Below are positions 28,063 to 36,025 of a DNA stretch of 37,498 bases, piece by piece. Source of the stretch: Planctomycetota bacterium (GTDB taxonomy: Bacteria > Planctomycetota > Planctomycetia > Pirellulales > Pirellulaceae). The notes under the pieces are model-generated. The model was not told the DNA's origin, made no database searches, and saw only the letters and a list, made by a program, of their open reading frames with translations. Positions within the stretch are counted from its first letter, which is position 1, and the number at the start of each line of letters is the position of its first letter. The stretch is from assembly GCA_018970165.1 (NCBI GenBank), contig JAGWWZ010000029.1:1-37498 (forward strand), read 5' to 3'. The translations under genes and the position numbers were made by a program.

Positions 28063-28219
28063 TGAGTGGTACGTATACGGGAGACTTTGCTAGCTTTCGC
28101 TTTCGTCGGATGGACTGGATTCTGAGAGAACTCGTCTGGAATGGGATCTCAATATTCGGTACATCCCATTAGCGGAACTGAATCGACACATGCCCTCTCT
28201 CCTCGCGGAGCCTTCACGG

Positions 28220-29623
28220 ATGATCATCAAAGAAAATATGCTTTATCGTGCCGAAGGAACCGCACATTGTGCACTCGATCTGATCGGGAATACTCCCATG
28301 GTCCAAGTCAATCACATCGATACCGGACCATGCGAACTGTATCTCAAACTCGAAAGCCACAATCCCGGGGGTTCGATCAAGGATCGGATCGCTCTCTCGA
28401 TGATTACCGAAGCGGAGCGGGATGGTTCGTTGAGACTCGGAGGTACCCTCGTCGAAGCGACGGCTGGAAATACCGGTTTGGGACTCGCGTTGGTGGCAAG
28501 CCAACGGGGCTACCGTTTGGTGTTGGTGATCCCCGATAAGATGAGTCAGGAGAAGATTTTTCACTTGAAGGCGATGGGAGCCGAGGTGGTGATGACCCGC
28601 TCCGATGTCGGCAAAGGACATCCGGAATACTACCAAGACATGGCCCAAGCGATCGCGCAAGAACGGGGCGGCTTCTATGTCAATCAGTTTGAGAACCCGG
28701 CCAATCCGGCAACCCACGAACAAAGTACCGGTCCTGAGATCTGGTACCAGATGGAACAGCGACTCGACGCAGTTGTTTGTGGCGTCGGTTCGGGAGGAAC
28801 TCTCACGGGACTCGGTCGATACTTCAGCAAGGTCGCGCCTCATGTAAAGATGGTATTGGCAGATCCAAAAGGTTCTATCCTCGCCCCATACGTCAACGAA
28901 GGGATCATGATTGAGCCGGGTAGTTGGCTAGTCGAGGGAATCGGCGAGGATTTCATTCCCAAGAACTGCGAGTTGGGTTTCGTGAAGCATGCTTATACGG
29001 TCACCGATTCGGAAAGCATCGCTGCAGCCCGCGAACTCCTCAAACGCGAAGGGATCATCTGCGGCTCATCTTCTGGGACTTTAATCGCCGCTGCGATTCG
29101 TTATTGCCGCGAGCGTAAAAATCCCGAACGTGTCGTCACCTTCGTATGCGATTCCGGCAATAAATATCTCTCCAAGATCTACAACGAGTACTGGCTGGAC
29201 GATCATGGCTTCATTCTCCGAGAAGAAACGAACGATCTAAGGGACTTGATCACACATCCCCACACGCGCAAGAGTGCTGTCACGGTGCTTCCATCCGACA
29301 CTCTTAAGGCCGCTTATCGCAAGATGAAGATGTACGACGTATCCCAATTGCCGGTGATGGAGGATGGCAAACTCCTGGGAATCGTGAGCGAAACGGACCT
29401 GCTTCTCGCTGTTCATGGCAACAAGGACGGTTTTGCAAAGAAGGTCTCAGACGCCATGGCTAGGAATCTGGTCACCTTTCAAGTCAGTCAGTCGATCGAA
29501 GAGCTCCCCGCGATCTTCGAGCGAGGCATGGTTGCAATCATCATGGACAAGGACACCTTCCTTGGTCTCATTACACCGATCGATTTTCTTCAATACTTGC
29601 GAAAGCGTATGGGGCAGATATGA
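28220..29623 (+). CDS. cbs: Cystathionine beta-synthase (PLP enzyme with C-terminal CBS pair)
   Basis: It condenses serine (or an activated serine) with homocysteine to cystathionine in the cytoplasm. The fold type II PLP domain shows N-P-G-G-S-I-K-D-R with PLP Lys54, A-T-A-G-N-T-G for substrate binding, the phosphate-binding G-V-G-S-G-G-T at 188-194, and G-S-S-S-G-T. Two CBS motifs follow (about 347-405 and 409-467), with L-P-V-M-E-D-G-K-L-L-G-I-V in the first. The N-terminal heme domain of animal enzymes is absent, as expected in bacteria. ATG 28220 has cggag nine bases upstream; an in-frame ATG at 28190 lacks one. The stop overlaps the next gene by ATGA. O-acetylserine sulfhydrylase activity cannot be excluded, but the CBS pair and the neighbour favour cystathionine synthesis. 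Confidence 0.9.
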   Translation: MIIKENMLYRAEGTAHCALDLIGNTPMVQVNHIDTGPCELYLKLESHNPGGSIKDRIALSMITEAERDGSLRLGGTLVEATAGNTGLGLALVASQRGYRLVLVIPDKMSQEKIFHLKAMGAEVVMTRSDVGKGHPEYYQDMAQAIAQERGGFYVNQFENPANPATHEQSTGPEIWYQMEQRLDAVVCGVGSGGTLTGLGRYFSKVAPHVKMVLADPKGSILAPYVNEGIMIEPGSWLVEGIGEDFIPKNCELGFVKHAYTVTDSESIAAARELLKREGIICGSSSGTLIAAAIRYCRERKNPERVVTFVCDSGNKYLSKIYNEYWLDDHGFILREETNDLRDLITHPHTRKSAVTVLPSDTLKAAYRKMKMYDVSQLPVMEDGKLLGIVSETDLLLAVHGNKDGFAKKVSDAMARNLVTFQVSQSIEELPAIFERGMVAIIMDKDTFLGLITPIDFLQYLRKRMGQI

Positions 29624-30792
29624 ATCCAAGACACGAAATCACCTGGAGATTCGACACGCAGGCTATCCACGCCGGCCAAGAACCCGACCCAACCACCGGT
29701 GCGGTGATCACCCCGATTTACGCGACTTCAACGTTCGCACAGGAGTCTCCTGGAGTCCACAAAGGATTCGACTACGGACGCAGTCACAATCCTACCCGAT
29801 TTGCATACGAACGAGCCGTAGCCAATCTTGAAGGTGGCACAGGCGGATTCGCTTTCGCATCCGGACTCGCAGCGATTTCAACTGTCCTCGAACTTTTGGA
29901 AGCCGGTTCACACATTATCGCCAGCAACGATCTGTACGGCGGTACCTATCGACTGTTTGAACGCGTGCGCAGAAACTCAGCCAACCTTGACATCACTTAT
30001 GTCGATCCTGGACAGCCTGAGCTATTTGAACAAGCGATCCAACCTAACACTCGTATGATCTGGGTGGAGACTCCTACCAATCCGCTTCTCAAGATCGCGG
30101 ACTTATCGACGATTGGAGCGATTGCGAGAAAGCATCAATTGATCGCCGTCGCGGATAACACCTTCGCGACTCCTTGGCTGCAACGCCCGCTCGATTACGG
30201 ATTCGATGTCGTGGTTCATTCGGCGACGAAGTATATCAATGGGCATTCGGACATGGTTGGCGGTGTAGCGATCGCTGGTCGAAACCCTGAGATCAGGGAT
30301 CGGTTGGCTTTCCTCCAGAACTCCGTCGGAGCTATCGCCAGCCCGTTCGATAGTTTCCTGGCACATCGAGGAGTTAAGACGCTCGGCGTCCGAATGGAGC
30401 GCCATTGCAGAAACGCGATGGGAGTGGCTCAGTGGCTGGAAAAGCATCCGCAAATCGAAAGGGTGATTTATCCCGGGTTGCCAAGCCATCCTCAGCACGC
30501 GCTGGCCTCCCGTCAAATGAAACGTGGATACGGCGGAATGATCTCTGCGATTGTCCGTGGTGGCCTGGAAGCATCCCGAAACATGTTGAGCCAGTGCCGC
30601 GTGTTCACGCTCGCCGAAAGCTTGGGTGGAATCGAAAGCCTCATCGAGCATCCTGCCATCATGACGCATGCGTCGATACCTGCTCCAGTCCGACAATCGA
30701 TCGGGATCGAAGATGGATTGATCCGTTTGTCGGTCGGTATCGAAGACGAGGCAGATCTCATCAGCGACCTGGAGCAGGCGCTCTGGTGCTAG
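29620..30792 (+). CDS. Cystathionine gamma-lyase or gamma-synthase (Cys/Met metabolism PLP enzyme)
   Basis: A 390-residue fold type I PLP enzyme of the transsulfuration family. Seen: the N-terminal T-Q-A-I-H-A-G-Q, the substrate segment Y-A-T-S-T-F, Y-G-R-S-H-N-P-T-R, then E-T-P-T-N-P-L-L, A-D-N-T-F-A-T-P, and S-A-T-K-Y-I-N-G-H-S-D with PLP Lys204. Overlap by ATGA with the cystathionine beta-synthase gene implies translational coupling. It also suggests a reverse transsulfuration pair (homocysteine to cysteine), in which this enzyme would be the gamma-lyase. Lyase and synthase are very similar in sequence, so I leave the symbol empty. Confidence 0.9.
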   Translation: MNPRHEITWRFDTQAIHAGQEPDPTTGAVITPIYATSTFAQESPGVHKGFDYGRSHNPTRFAYERAVANLEGGTGGFAFASGLAAISTVLELLEAGSHIIASNDLYGGTYRLFERVRRNSANLDITYVDPGQPELFEQAIQPNTRMIWVETPTNPLLKIADLSTIGAIARKHQLIAVADNTFATPWLQRPLDYGFDVVVHSATKYINGHSDMVGGVAIAGRNPEIRDRLAFLQNSVGAIASPFDSFLAHRGVKTLGVRMERHCRNAMGVAQWLEKHPQIERVIYPGLPSHPQHALASRQMKRGYGGMISAIVRGGLEASRNMLSQCRVFTLAESLGGIESLIEHPAIMTHASIPAPVRQSIGIEDGLIRLSVGIEDEADLISDLEQALWC

Positions 30793-30809
30793 CTCCGCCA
30801 CGATTGCGG

Positions 30810-32027
30810 CTAGGACAATAACTTCAAAGGATGCTCGCGCGTCTCAAGAGGTAACGGGACTTCCCGACCCACACGTTCGGATTCGAAAGCGGATAAGATC
30901 ATTTCGGTAATCTGCACCGCATCGGTCAGCGAGCACCGTGGTTGTCGATCGTATTCAATCGCCAACATCAAGTCGCGAATCGCCGCAATATGTCCAGCTT
31001 CGTAGGTACCATCCTTGATCGGTTCGTCCTTGCCGATACCAGCAGAAGTGACCTTTTCCCAAGTCTTACCACTGCGTGAGGGAGACCAACTGCCATCGCG
31101 CAGGATTGATGCCGGGGCGAGATATCCACTTTCGATCTCCAGGATCCCTTGCGAGCCGAATACTTGCAGCGCAAAGCGACTGGGCTTGGCCCCCATGTTC
31201 CTTCGAGAACCGAAGTAGCCATCAACGCCATTTGGGAATGAGTACTTCGCTTGCACGCGATCTCCCGCAAGCGGTCCGAGTCCCTCGTTTCCATCGACGA
31301 CATGGTCTTTCCGGATCCGTTGGCCACCGAAGGAAATACTTGCGAAGCATCGAATGGCATCCCCTTGAGCAAACGATCTCATCAATCCGAACATGTGCGA
31401 GCCCAAGACCCACATGTCCTCGGTCCCACCCCGTTGATCCTCTTTTCCTCGCGCGCGTATCTCTAGCAACTCCCCGATCGCTCCATCGCGAACGAGTTTG
31501 AGGGACATGTCGAGAACGGGTGAGTATTGGCTGATGTGAGCGATTGCGAGTTTGAGCTTTTTGGCTGCGAAAATCTCTCGCACTGCATCGCACTCGAGCA
31601 TCGTTCGGCAGAAAGGTTTCTCCATGTACACATGGCAATTGGCCTTGGCCGCTGCGACCAACATGTCGTGATGTTGATCGATCCAACGTGGACAGATAGC
31701 GACCAAATCCAGCTTTTCGGTGTCGAGCATCTCCCGATAGTCCGCGTACTTATTGCGAGACTTAAGTCGCTCTGCAGCCTGCTCCAATCCCTTGGGGTCC
31801 GCATCGGCGACAGCGGCGATTTCAACGTTTGGGAACTTGGTGAAAGGGACGTCGACGGCGTGTCCATAGTCCCCTCGGCCGGTTGCGCCGATGATGCCGA
31901 CTCGATACTTCGCTTTCGGCTCCTCAGATGGAGCGGTGCCCATTGCGGTGCGTGCGAGGCTTCCGGCAAAAAGGCTAATTGCGATCAGATTGGTTTGAAA
32001 GGTGCGGCGAGAGATAGGAGCCTGCAT
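30810..32027 (-). CDS. Tat-exported Gfo/Idh/MocA family oxidoreductase
   Basis: A Tat signal S-R-R-T-F (residues 6-10) precedes a hydrophobic stretch and an A-M-G cleavage region, so the protein is probably exported in folded form with its cofactor. The Rossmann nucleotide motif G-I-I-G-A-T-G-R-G is at 44-52 and the family E-K-P-F at 136-139. The catalytic region reads D-M-W-V-L-G-S-H-M-F, keeping a His but not the common D-x-x-x-H-x-x-D arrangement in full. Exported members are abundant in planctomycetes and probably act on sugars or cyclitols. A gagg eight bases before ATG 32027 supports the start. It converges with the transsulfuration pair, 17 bases apart. Confidence 0.9.
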   Translation of the reverse strand: MQAPISRRTFQTNLIAISLFAGSLARTAMGTAPSEEPKAKYRVGIIGATGRGDYGHAVDVPFTKFPNVEIAAVADADPKGLEQAAERLKSRNKYADYREMLDTEKLDLVAICPRWIDQHHDMLVAAAKANCHVYMEKPFCRTMLECDAVREIFAAKKLKLAIAHISQYSPVLDMSLKLVRDGAIGELLEIRARGKEDQRGGTEDMWVLGSHMFGLMRSFAQGDAIRCFASISFGGQRIRKDHVVDGNEGLGPLAGDRVQAKYSFPNGVDGYFGSRRNMGAKPSRFALQVFGSQGILEIESGYLAPASILRDGSWSPSRSGKTWEKVTSAGIGKDEPIKDGTYEAGHIAAIRDLMLAIEYDRQPRCSLTDAVQITEMILSAFESERVGREVPLPLETREHPLKLLS

Positions 32028-32252
32028 CGACTTGCCTCGTTAGGGAAGACTACCGGAGTGAAACATGGCGAGGAGAACGAAGCTCCTATCGTATCACAGG
32101 ATTCTTCAGAAAGGGCTACCGAAAAGACTCGCAGTCTTCCTTCCTCGCCAGTCACACCACGCATCGCAGGCGCGACGACACCAGGCACGGTATACGCTTT
32201 GTAACTCAGCGTACCTTAGAGCTAGGTTTAAGAGATAATGCAATCGTTCTTG
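32028..32252. other. Intergenic region between two (-) genes
   Basis: These 225 bases hold no credible gene. They should contain the end of the UVR-motif transcript and the promoter of the oxidoreductase. The only structure seen is the small hairpin listed at 32124-32138. Confidence 0.4.
32124..32138 (-). terminator. Possible weak terminator of the UVR-motif gene
   Basis: On the minus strand aagact-gcg-agtctt forms a 6-bp stem with a 3-nt loop, followed by a short T-run (ttttc counting the end of the stem). It lies about 115 bases past the UVR-motif stop. Stem length and T-run are marginal. Confidence 0.3.
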
Positions 32253-32987
32253 TTAATGTTCTTGGCGACGAGCGAGTTCGTCACGCAGTAGTGCTGCCAG
32301 TTCGTATTGTTCGCTTCGAACCGCCTCGGCCAATCGTTCTTGCAATGATGGGCCTACCTCATATTCCTCGCGAAGTGAGTCCTTAAGCTTCACGAGTTGC
32401 TGAACCATCTCATCGTCATCGAACTCATCTTGAGCTTCGTGTTCGACGAATACTTCGCGCATCTGTTCGAGTCCTGAGTTGATCTCGGAGATAGCCTTTT
32501 CGGCATCGGATTCATCGAGGGCTGCTAGGGCTGCTGCTTGTGTTCGATGAAATAGAACAAAGGGTCGATACTGTTCATGGCTCATCGTCCATTCTTCGTC
32601 GGGCGAGTGATCGCGACAGACATCCATTAACGCGAGTGTATGGTCGGCATCTTCGACGGCGCGATGGTAGTGCTGTAGTCTTAGCCAAGAGATCCGGCGA
32701 TGATAGTACTGGACGAATTCCCGGTCGGCTTCAAAGCATTGGTCTTCGTCCATCACAAAGTCTTCGTCTCGTTTTTCGACGTCGAGCATCCAATCGAGGA
32801 AAGAAGCGAAGCCTTGCAACGGTTGACCGTCAGGGCGACCTTGGGTCTCCATTTGCAGGATACCGAGGTCGACACGCATTTGAATCACATCGCGTCCATC
32901 GTCTGCTTTGACCAAACGCACGGAGAGAGAATGCGGGTCAAAAGCCCAATCGCGAAGGACTTCATCCAACCCTTTTGGAAAACTCAT
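32253..32987 (-). CDS. UVR-motif protein of unknown function
   Basis: A soluble, strongly acidic 244-residue protein. The last about 32 residues form a UVR (UvrB/UvrC-type) helical hairpin: L-x-x-x-L-x-x-A-V-R-S-E-Q-Y-E-L-A-A-L-L-R-D-E-L. The centre (about 100-190) is mostly helical and may be TPR-like. The N-terminal part has V-D-L-G-I-L-Q-M-E-T-Q-G-R-P-D-G, which I recall from planctomycete hypothetical proteins. The start at 32987 has aaagg about six bases upstream; an earlier ATG at 33035 has none. UVR hairpins mediate protein contacts in repair proteins and also occur in Clp adaptors such as McsA. No repair gene is adjacent, so function is open. Confidence 0.8.
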   Translation of the reverse strand: MSFPKGLDEVLRDWAFDPHSLSVRLVKADDGRDVIQMRVDLGILQMETQGRPDGQPLQGFASFLDWMLDVEKRDEDFVMDEDQCFEADREFVQYYHRRISWLRLQHYHRAVEDADHTLALMDVCRDHSPDEEWTMSHEQYRPFVLFHRTQAAALAALDESDAEKAISEINSGLEQMREVFVEHEAQDEFDDDEMVQQLVKLKDSLREEYEVGPSLQERLAEAVRSEQYELAALLRDELARRQEH

Positions 32988-33441
32988 TGCGACCTTTCTC
33001 AAATCAGTCTGGGGCACTTTAGGTCGTTGTTTCATTGAATCGCTTCAATCCGGCAAGGTTCATCTTATTTAGCCGAAACCCTTTTGTCACAAACATCTCG
33101 TGACATCTTTAGTGCCGAGGTAGTATACCACGCACTGCGGGACACGAAACGCGAGGCTTTGCTGCTGCCGGAAATCCTCCCTTCCAGGACAAGTGTTTGC
33201 ATTTCAAGCAAATATGGCTAGTCCTTAGCACCCAAAGCCGTTTCATTTTTTCAGGATCTCGAAATGGCGACGGGTTCGATTGTGTCGATTTTGAGTGTGC
33301 GGCTATCCCCCACGTTTCGCGTAGCACCCCCGAACGTGCGTAGTCGAGGCAATATCGTTTGTTACAATTCTTTACGAACCGAGAACGCTAGCCAGTATAG
33401 ATTCCCCGCGCGATCTCGGCTCTGGATGGGACAATCAGTTA
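32988..33441. other. Divergent intergenic region, UVR-motif gene (-) / M16 pair (+)
   Basis: About 450 bases without a credible gene; the open frames here have no family-like sequence. A weak dyad gtcac-(9 nt)-gtgac lies at 33086-33104. A tatagat near 33396, about 45 bases before the M16 start, could be a -10 element, with tttacg upstream at a long 19-bp spacing. Confidence 0.35.
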
Positions 33442-34689
33442 ATGCAACAAAAACTACTCCAACATCGGCTCGCCAACGGCTTGGTAATTTTGGGTGAGCG
33501 TATGCCTTGGCTGGAGTCGGTCGCCTTCACCTTCATGCTTCCCGGAGGTACCTGTCGCGAGCCGAACGACCGCGCAGGGCTCGCAGGTTTGACACTTGAG
33601 TTATCGCAGCGCGGGGCTGGCTCGTTATCGAGTCGCGACGTCGTGGAACGACTCGATTTCCTCGGCGTGGAACGCTCGAGCCATGTGTCTACCTTCTACA
33701 CCACGATGAGCATGGCTGCGATGGCTAGCGTTTTGAAACCGACGCTCGAAATCGCCGCCTCGATCCTGTTGGAGCCCCATTTCCCAGAGTCCGAGTTGGA
33801 GGAGGCTCGCCAGTCGGCACTCTTGGAGCTAGCATCGATCGAGGATGATCCTGCTCAAAAATGCTTTAAGGAGCTCAAGCAACTTCGGTTCGGCGAGTTG
33901 TTCGGGCGGTCAAGCCTGGGGAGTGAGGAAGGCTTGGAAGCGATCGAGCTCGAGGATTGCATCCGCTTTCACTCCCAGTTCTGCAAACCCAACGGATCCG
34001 TTCTTGCACTCGCGGGTAACTTCGATTGGGATGAAGTGGTCCAGACCCTGGAGTCCTTGTTCTCGACGTGGTCGGGAGCAACGGATACTGAGCCGGGGCC
34101 GGTCGTGCCCTATCGCGGTGCGGTCCATCTGCCCCATGAGAGCCAGCAGACGCATATCGCGCTGGCTTACGATGCAGTCCCCTACAACCATCCCGAATAC
34201 TATCGTGGGCGCGGCATCGTAGGGATCTTAAGCGACGGCATGAGCTCTCGATTATTCACCGAAGTGCGTGAAAAGCGAGGCTTGGTCTACGCGGTGTCCG
34301 CTTCCTCGCACTCTCTCAAAAATTGCGGCAGCGTTTTATGCTATGCGGGAACGACCTCCAACCGAGCTCAGGAGACCCTGGAAGTAACGGTCGATACCAT
34401 CCGCGCGCTTGCAAACGGCATTGACAAGGACGAGTTGTCACGGCTGAAGTCCCGGGTGCAGACCTCTTTGGTGATGGAGCAGGAAAGCAGTTCTTCTCGT
34501 AGCTCTCAGATCGCCTACGACTGGATGTATCTTGGGCGTGTTCCATCCCGCCAAGAAGTGCTGGACGAAATTCATGCTCTTACGTGCGAATCACTCTTAA
34601 AACACTTCCAAGAACATCCGCCGCACGGCTGGACCTTGGTAACAATCGGCCCCGAGGCTCTGGAGTTTTCCCATGCAGTTTCGACATGA
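33442..34689 (+). CDS. M16 peptidase family, non-catalytic (R/Y) subunit
   Basis: A 415-residue two-domain M16 protein. The zinc motif position that should read H-x-x-E-H reads G-L-T-L-E (residues 49-53, in A-G-L-A-G-L-T-L-E-L), so it cannot bind zinc in the usual way. It keeps the R-x-K-R-G-L-V-Y segment (Arg276 to Tyr283), the substrate-binding element of the second M16 half. It overlaps the next gene by 17 bases in another frame. This matches split, heterodimeric M16B proteases in which one subunit supplies the R/Y pair and the other the zinc site. There is no signal peptide, so a cytoplasmic location is likely. Confidence 0.92.
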   Translation: MQQKLLQHRLANGLVILGERMPWLESVAFTFMLPGGTCREPNDRAGLAGLTLELSQRGAGSLSSRDVVERLDFLGVERSSHVSTFYTTMSMAAMASVLKPTLEIAASILLEPHFPESELEEARQSALLELASIEDDPAQKCFKELKQLRFGELFGRSSLGSEEGLEAIELEDCIRFHSQFCKPNGSVLALAGNFDWDEVVQTLESLFSTWSGATDTEPGPVVPYRGAVHLPHESQQTHIALAYDAVPYNHPEYYRGRGIVGILSDGMSSRLFTEVREKRGLVYAVSASSHSLKNCGSVLCYAGTTSNRAQETLEVTVDTIRALANGIDKDELSRLKSRVQTSLVMEQESSSSRSSQIAYDWMYLGRVPSRQEVLDEIHALTCESLLKHFQEHPPHGWTLVTIGPEALEFSHAVST

Positions 34690-35899
34690 GGTTCTGGAAA
34701 ACGGCCTGGAGATCGTGGCGGAAGTCAATCCCGATGCCTTCAGTCAGTCTCTCGGATATTTCGTACGGACCGGAGCGCGCGATGAGACTCCCGAAATCGC
34801 AGGTGTTAGCCACTTTCTTGAACATATGATGTTCAAAGGGACTCCGACCCGGACGTCTCTCGATGTCAATCGCGCGCTCGACGACCTCGGCTCTCAATCG
34901 AATGCATACACCAGCGAGGAGCAGACGGTCTATTACATGAGCGTCCTGCCGGAGCATCAATCGGCGGCGCTCGATCTGTTGACCGACATGATGCGGCCTA
35001 CGCTCCATCAAGAAGACTTCGACACCGAGAAGCAAGTCATCCTGGAGGAAATCGCAATGTACGACGATCAGCCTCCCTACGGCGCGATGGAACGAGCAAT
35101 GGAGGAATACTTCGGTGATCATCCACTTTCAACTCGTGTGCTCGGAACCCGTGAGACGGTAAGCGGACTGACTGCGGAAGCGATGCGAGCCTATCATCGT
35201 CAGCGTTATGCACCAGGGAATGTTTGCTTGGTCGCAAGTGGCGCTGTCGATTTCGAATCGTTGGTTCGAGAAGCCGCAGAGCGAACGGGACGCTGGGAAC
35301 CCGCAAACACTGATCGCAAGCGAATCGTGCCTCACCCTACGGTGGCCGAAGTGACCATGGTTCATCCCCCGGCTACGCAGCAGTACACACTGGAGTATTC
35401 CCCTAGCCCCAGCATCCTCGACCCTCAGCGATACGTGTATCGCATCCTGGCATCGATTCTCGGGGACGATTCCGGAAGTCGTATGTTCTGGGAACTCACC
35501 GACAAGGGGCTTGCAGACATGGCAGTCGCCTTCACCAATGAGTTTGAAGACTGCGGAATCTTTGGACTCTACCTCGCGTGTGCCCCAGAGCAGCAATCGG
35601 AGAATTGGGAACGAATCGAGAGTATTCTTCGCGGGGCTCGCACTCAAGCGATCACCGACAAGGAACTAGAACTCGCCAAGAACAAAGTCCGCGCGGGAAT
35701 GATCCTCGCGTCGGAACGCCCCAGCAACCGATTGTTCTCCATCGGGAATGCATGGTTGTCCCGCCGGAAATACGAAACGGTCCGCGAAGCGACCGAAAAC
35801 TATCAGCGAGTCACACGCGATGAAGTTCAGGCCGCATTCGAACAGCTTGCAAATCGCGTCCAGGTTCGCGTTAGTGTAGGGCCGGAACCCGAAGCCTAA
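34673..35899 (+). CDS. M16 zinc peptidase, catalytic (HxxEH) subunit
   Basis: A 408-residue insulinase-family zinc peptidase. The inverted zinc motif H-F-L-E-H is at residues 47-51, with the third ligand in L-E-E-I-A-M-Y (Glu125/Glu126), about 75 residues later as expected. The C-terminal half has W-E-L-T-D-K-G-L-A-D where the R/Y element would be, so that element is lost. The missing parts are complementary to the upstream subunit, and the genes overlap by 17 bases. A heterodimer that degrades peptides is therefore the best reading. There is no signal peptide. Confidence 0.94.
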   Translation: MQFRHEVLENGLEIVAEVNPDAFSQSLGYFVRTGARDETPEIAGVSHFLEHMMFKGTPTRTSLDVNRALDDLGSQSNAYTSEEQTVYYMSVLPEHQSAALDLLTDMMRPTLHQEDFDTEKQVILEEIAMYDDQPPYGAMERAMEEYFGDHPLSTRVLGTRETVSGLTAEAMRAYHRQRYAPGNVCLVASGAVDFESLVREAAERTGRWEPANTDRKRIVPHPTVAEVTMVHPPATQQYTLEYSPSPSILDPQRYVYRILASILGDDSGSRMFWELTDKGLADMAVAFTNEFEDCGIFGLYLACAPEQQSENWERIESILRGARTQAITDKELELAKNKVRAGMILASERPSNRLFSIGNAWLSRRKYETVREATENYQRVTRDEVQAAFEQLANRVQVRVSVGPEPEA

Positions 35900-35926
35900 T
35901 CGTGCGAATTTGGGGGCTGGCTGAAC

Positions 35927-36025
35927 CTCGATTCAACCCATTCGGCCTCGCAAAAATGAGTTGCGGCTCGTGAAAATAAACGAAGCCTCGCCAAAACAAG
36001 TAAATCCTCGTGGAGATGCATCATG
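35927..36025 (+). repeat. Five-unit imperfect tandem repeat with a 20-bp period
   Basis: ctcg recurs at 35927, 35947, 35967, 35987 and 36007, exactly 20 bases apart. Units 2 to 4 continue with an A-rich run (caaaaa, tgaaaa, ccaaaa). The last unit reads ctcgtggagatgcatcatg and supplies both the ggag ribosome-binding site and the start codon of the next gene. Confidence 0.7.

Larger units (their letters stand above)
27988..28219 (+). other. Leader/intergenic region before the cbs operon
   Basis: This 232-base region carries two adjacent inverted repeats near its left end, listed separately. The rest, 28063-28219, has no recognised riboswitch. A 36-residue open frame starting at GTG 28062 and ending at 28172 exists but has no support. 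The region ends with the cggag that is probably the cbs ribosome-binding site. Confidence 0.5.

Noticed and set aside
28062-28172. 36-residue GTG-started frame in the cbs leader, possibly a leader peptide
   Set aside because: There is no ribosome-binding site, no Cys or Met run expected of a sulfur attenuator beyond single residues, and it crosses no terminator-like structure.
33264-33497. 77-codon plus-strand frame before the M16 pair
   Set aside because: It overlaps the M16 start in another frame, has no recognisable domain, and is rich in Arg and Ser as is typical of non-coding GC-rich frames.
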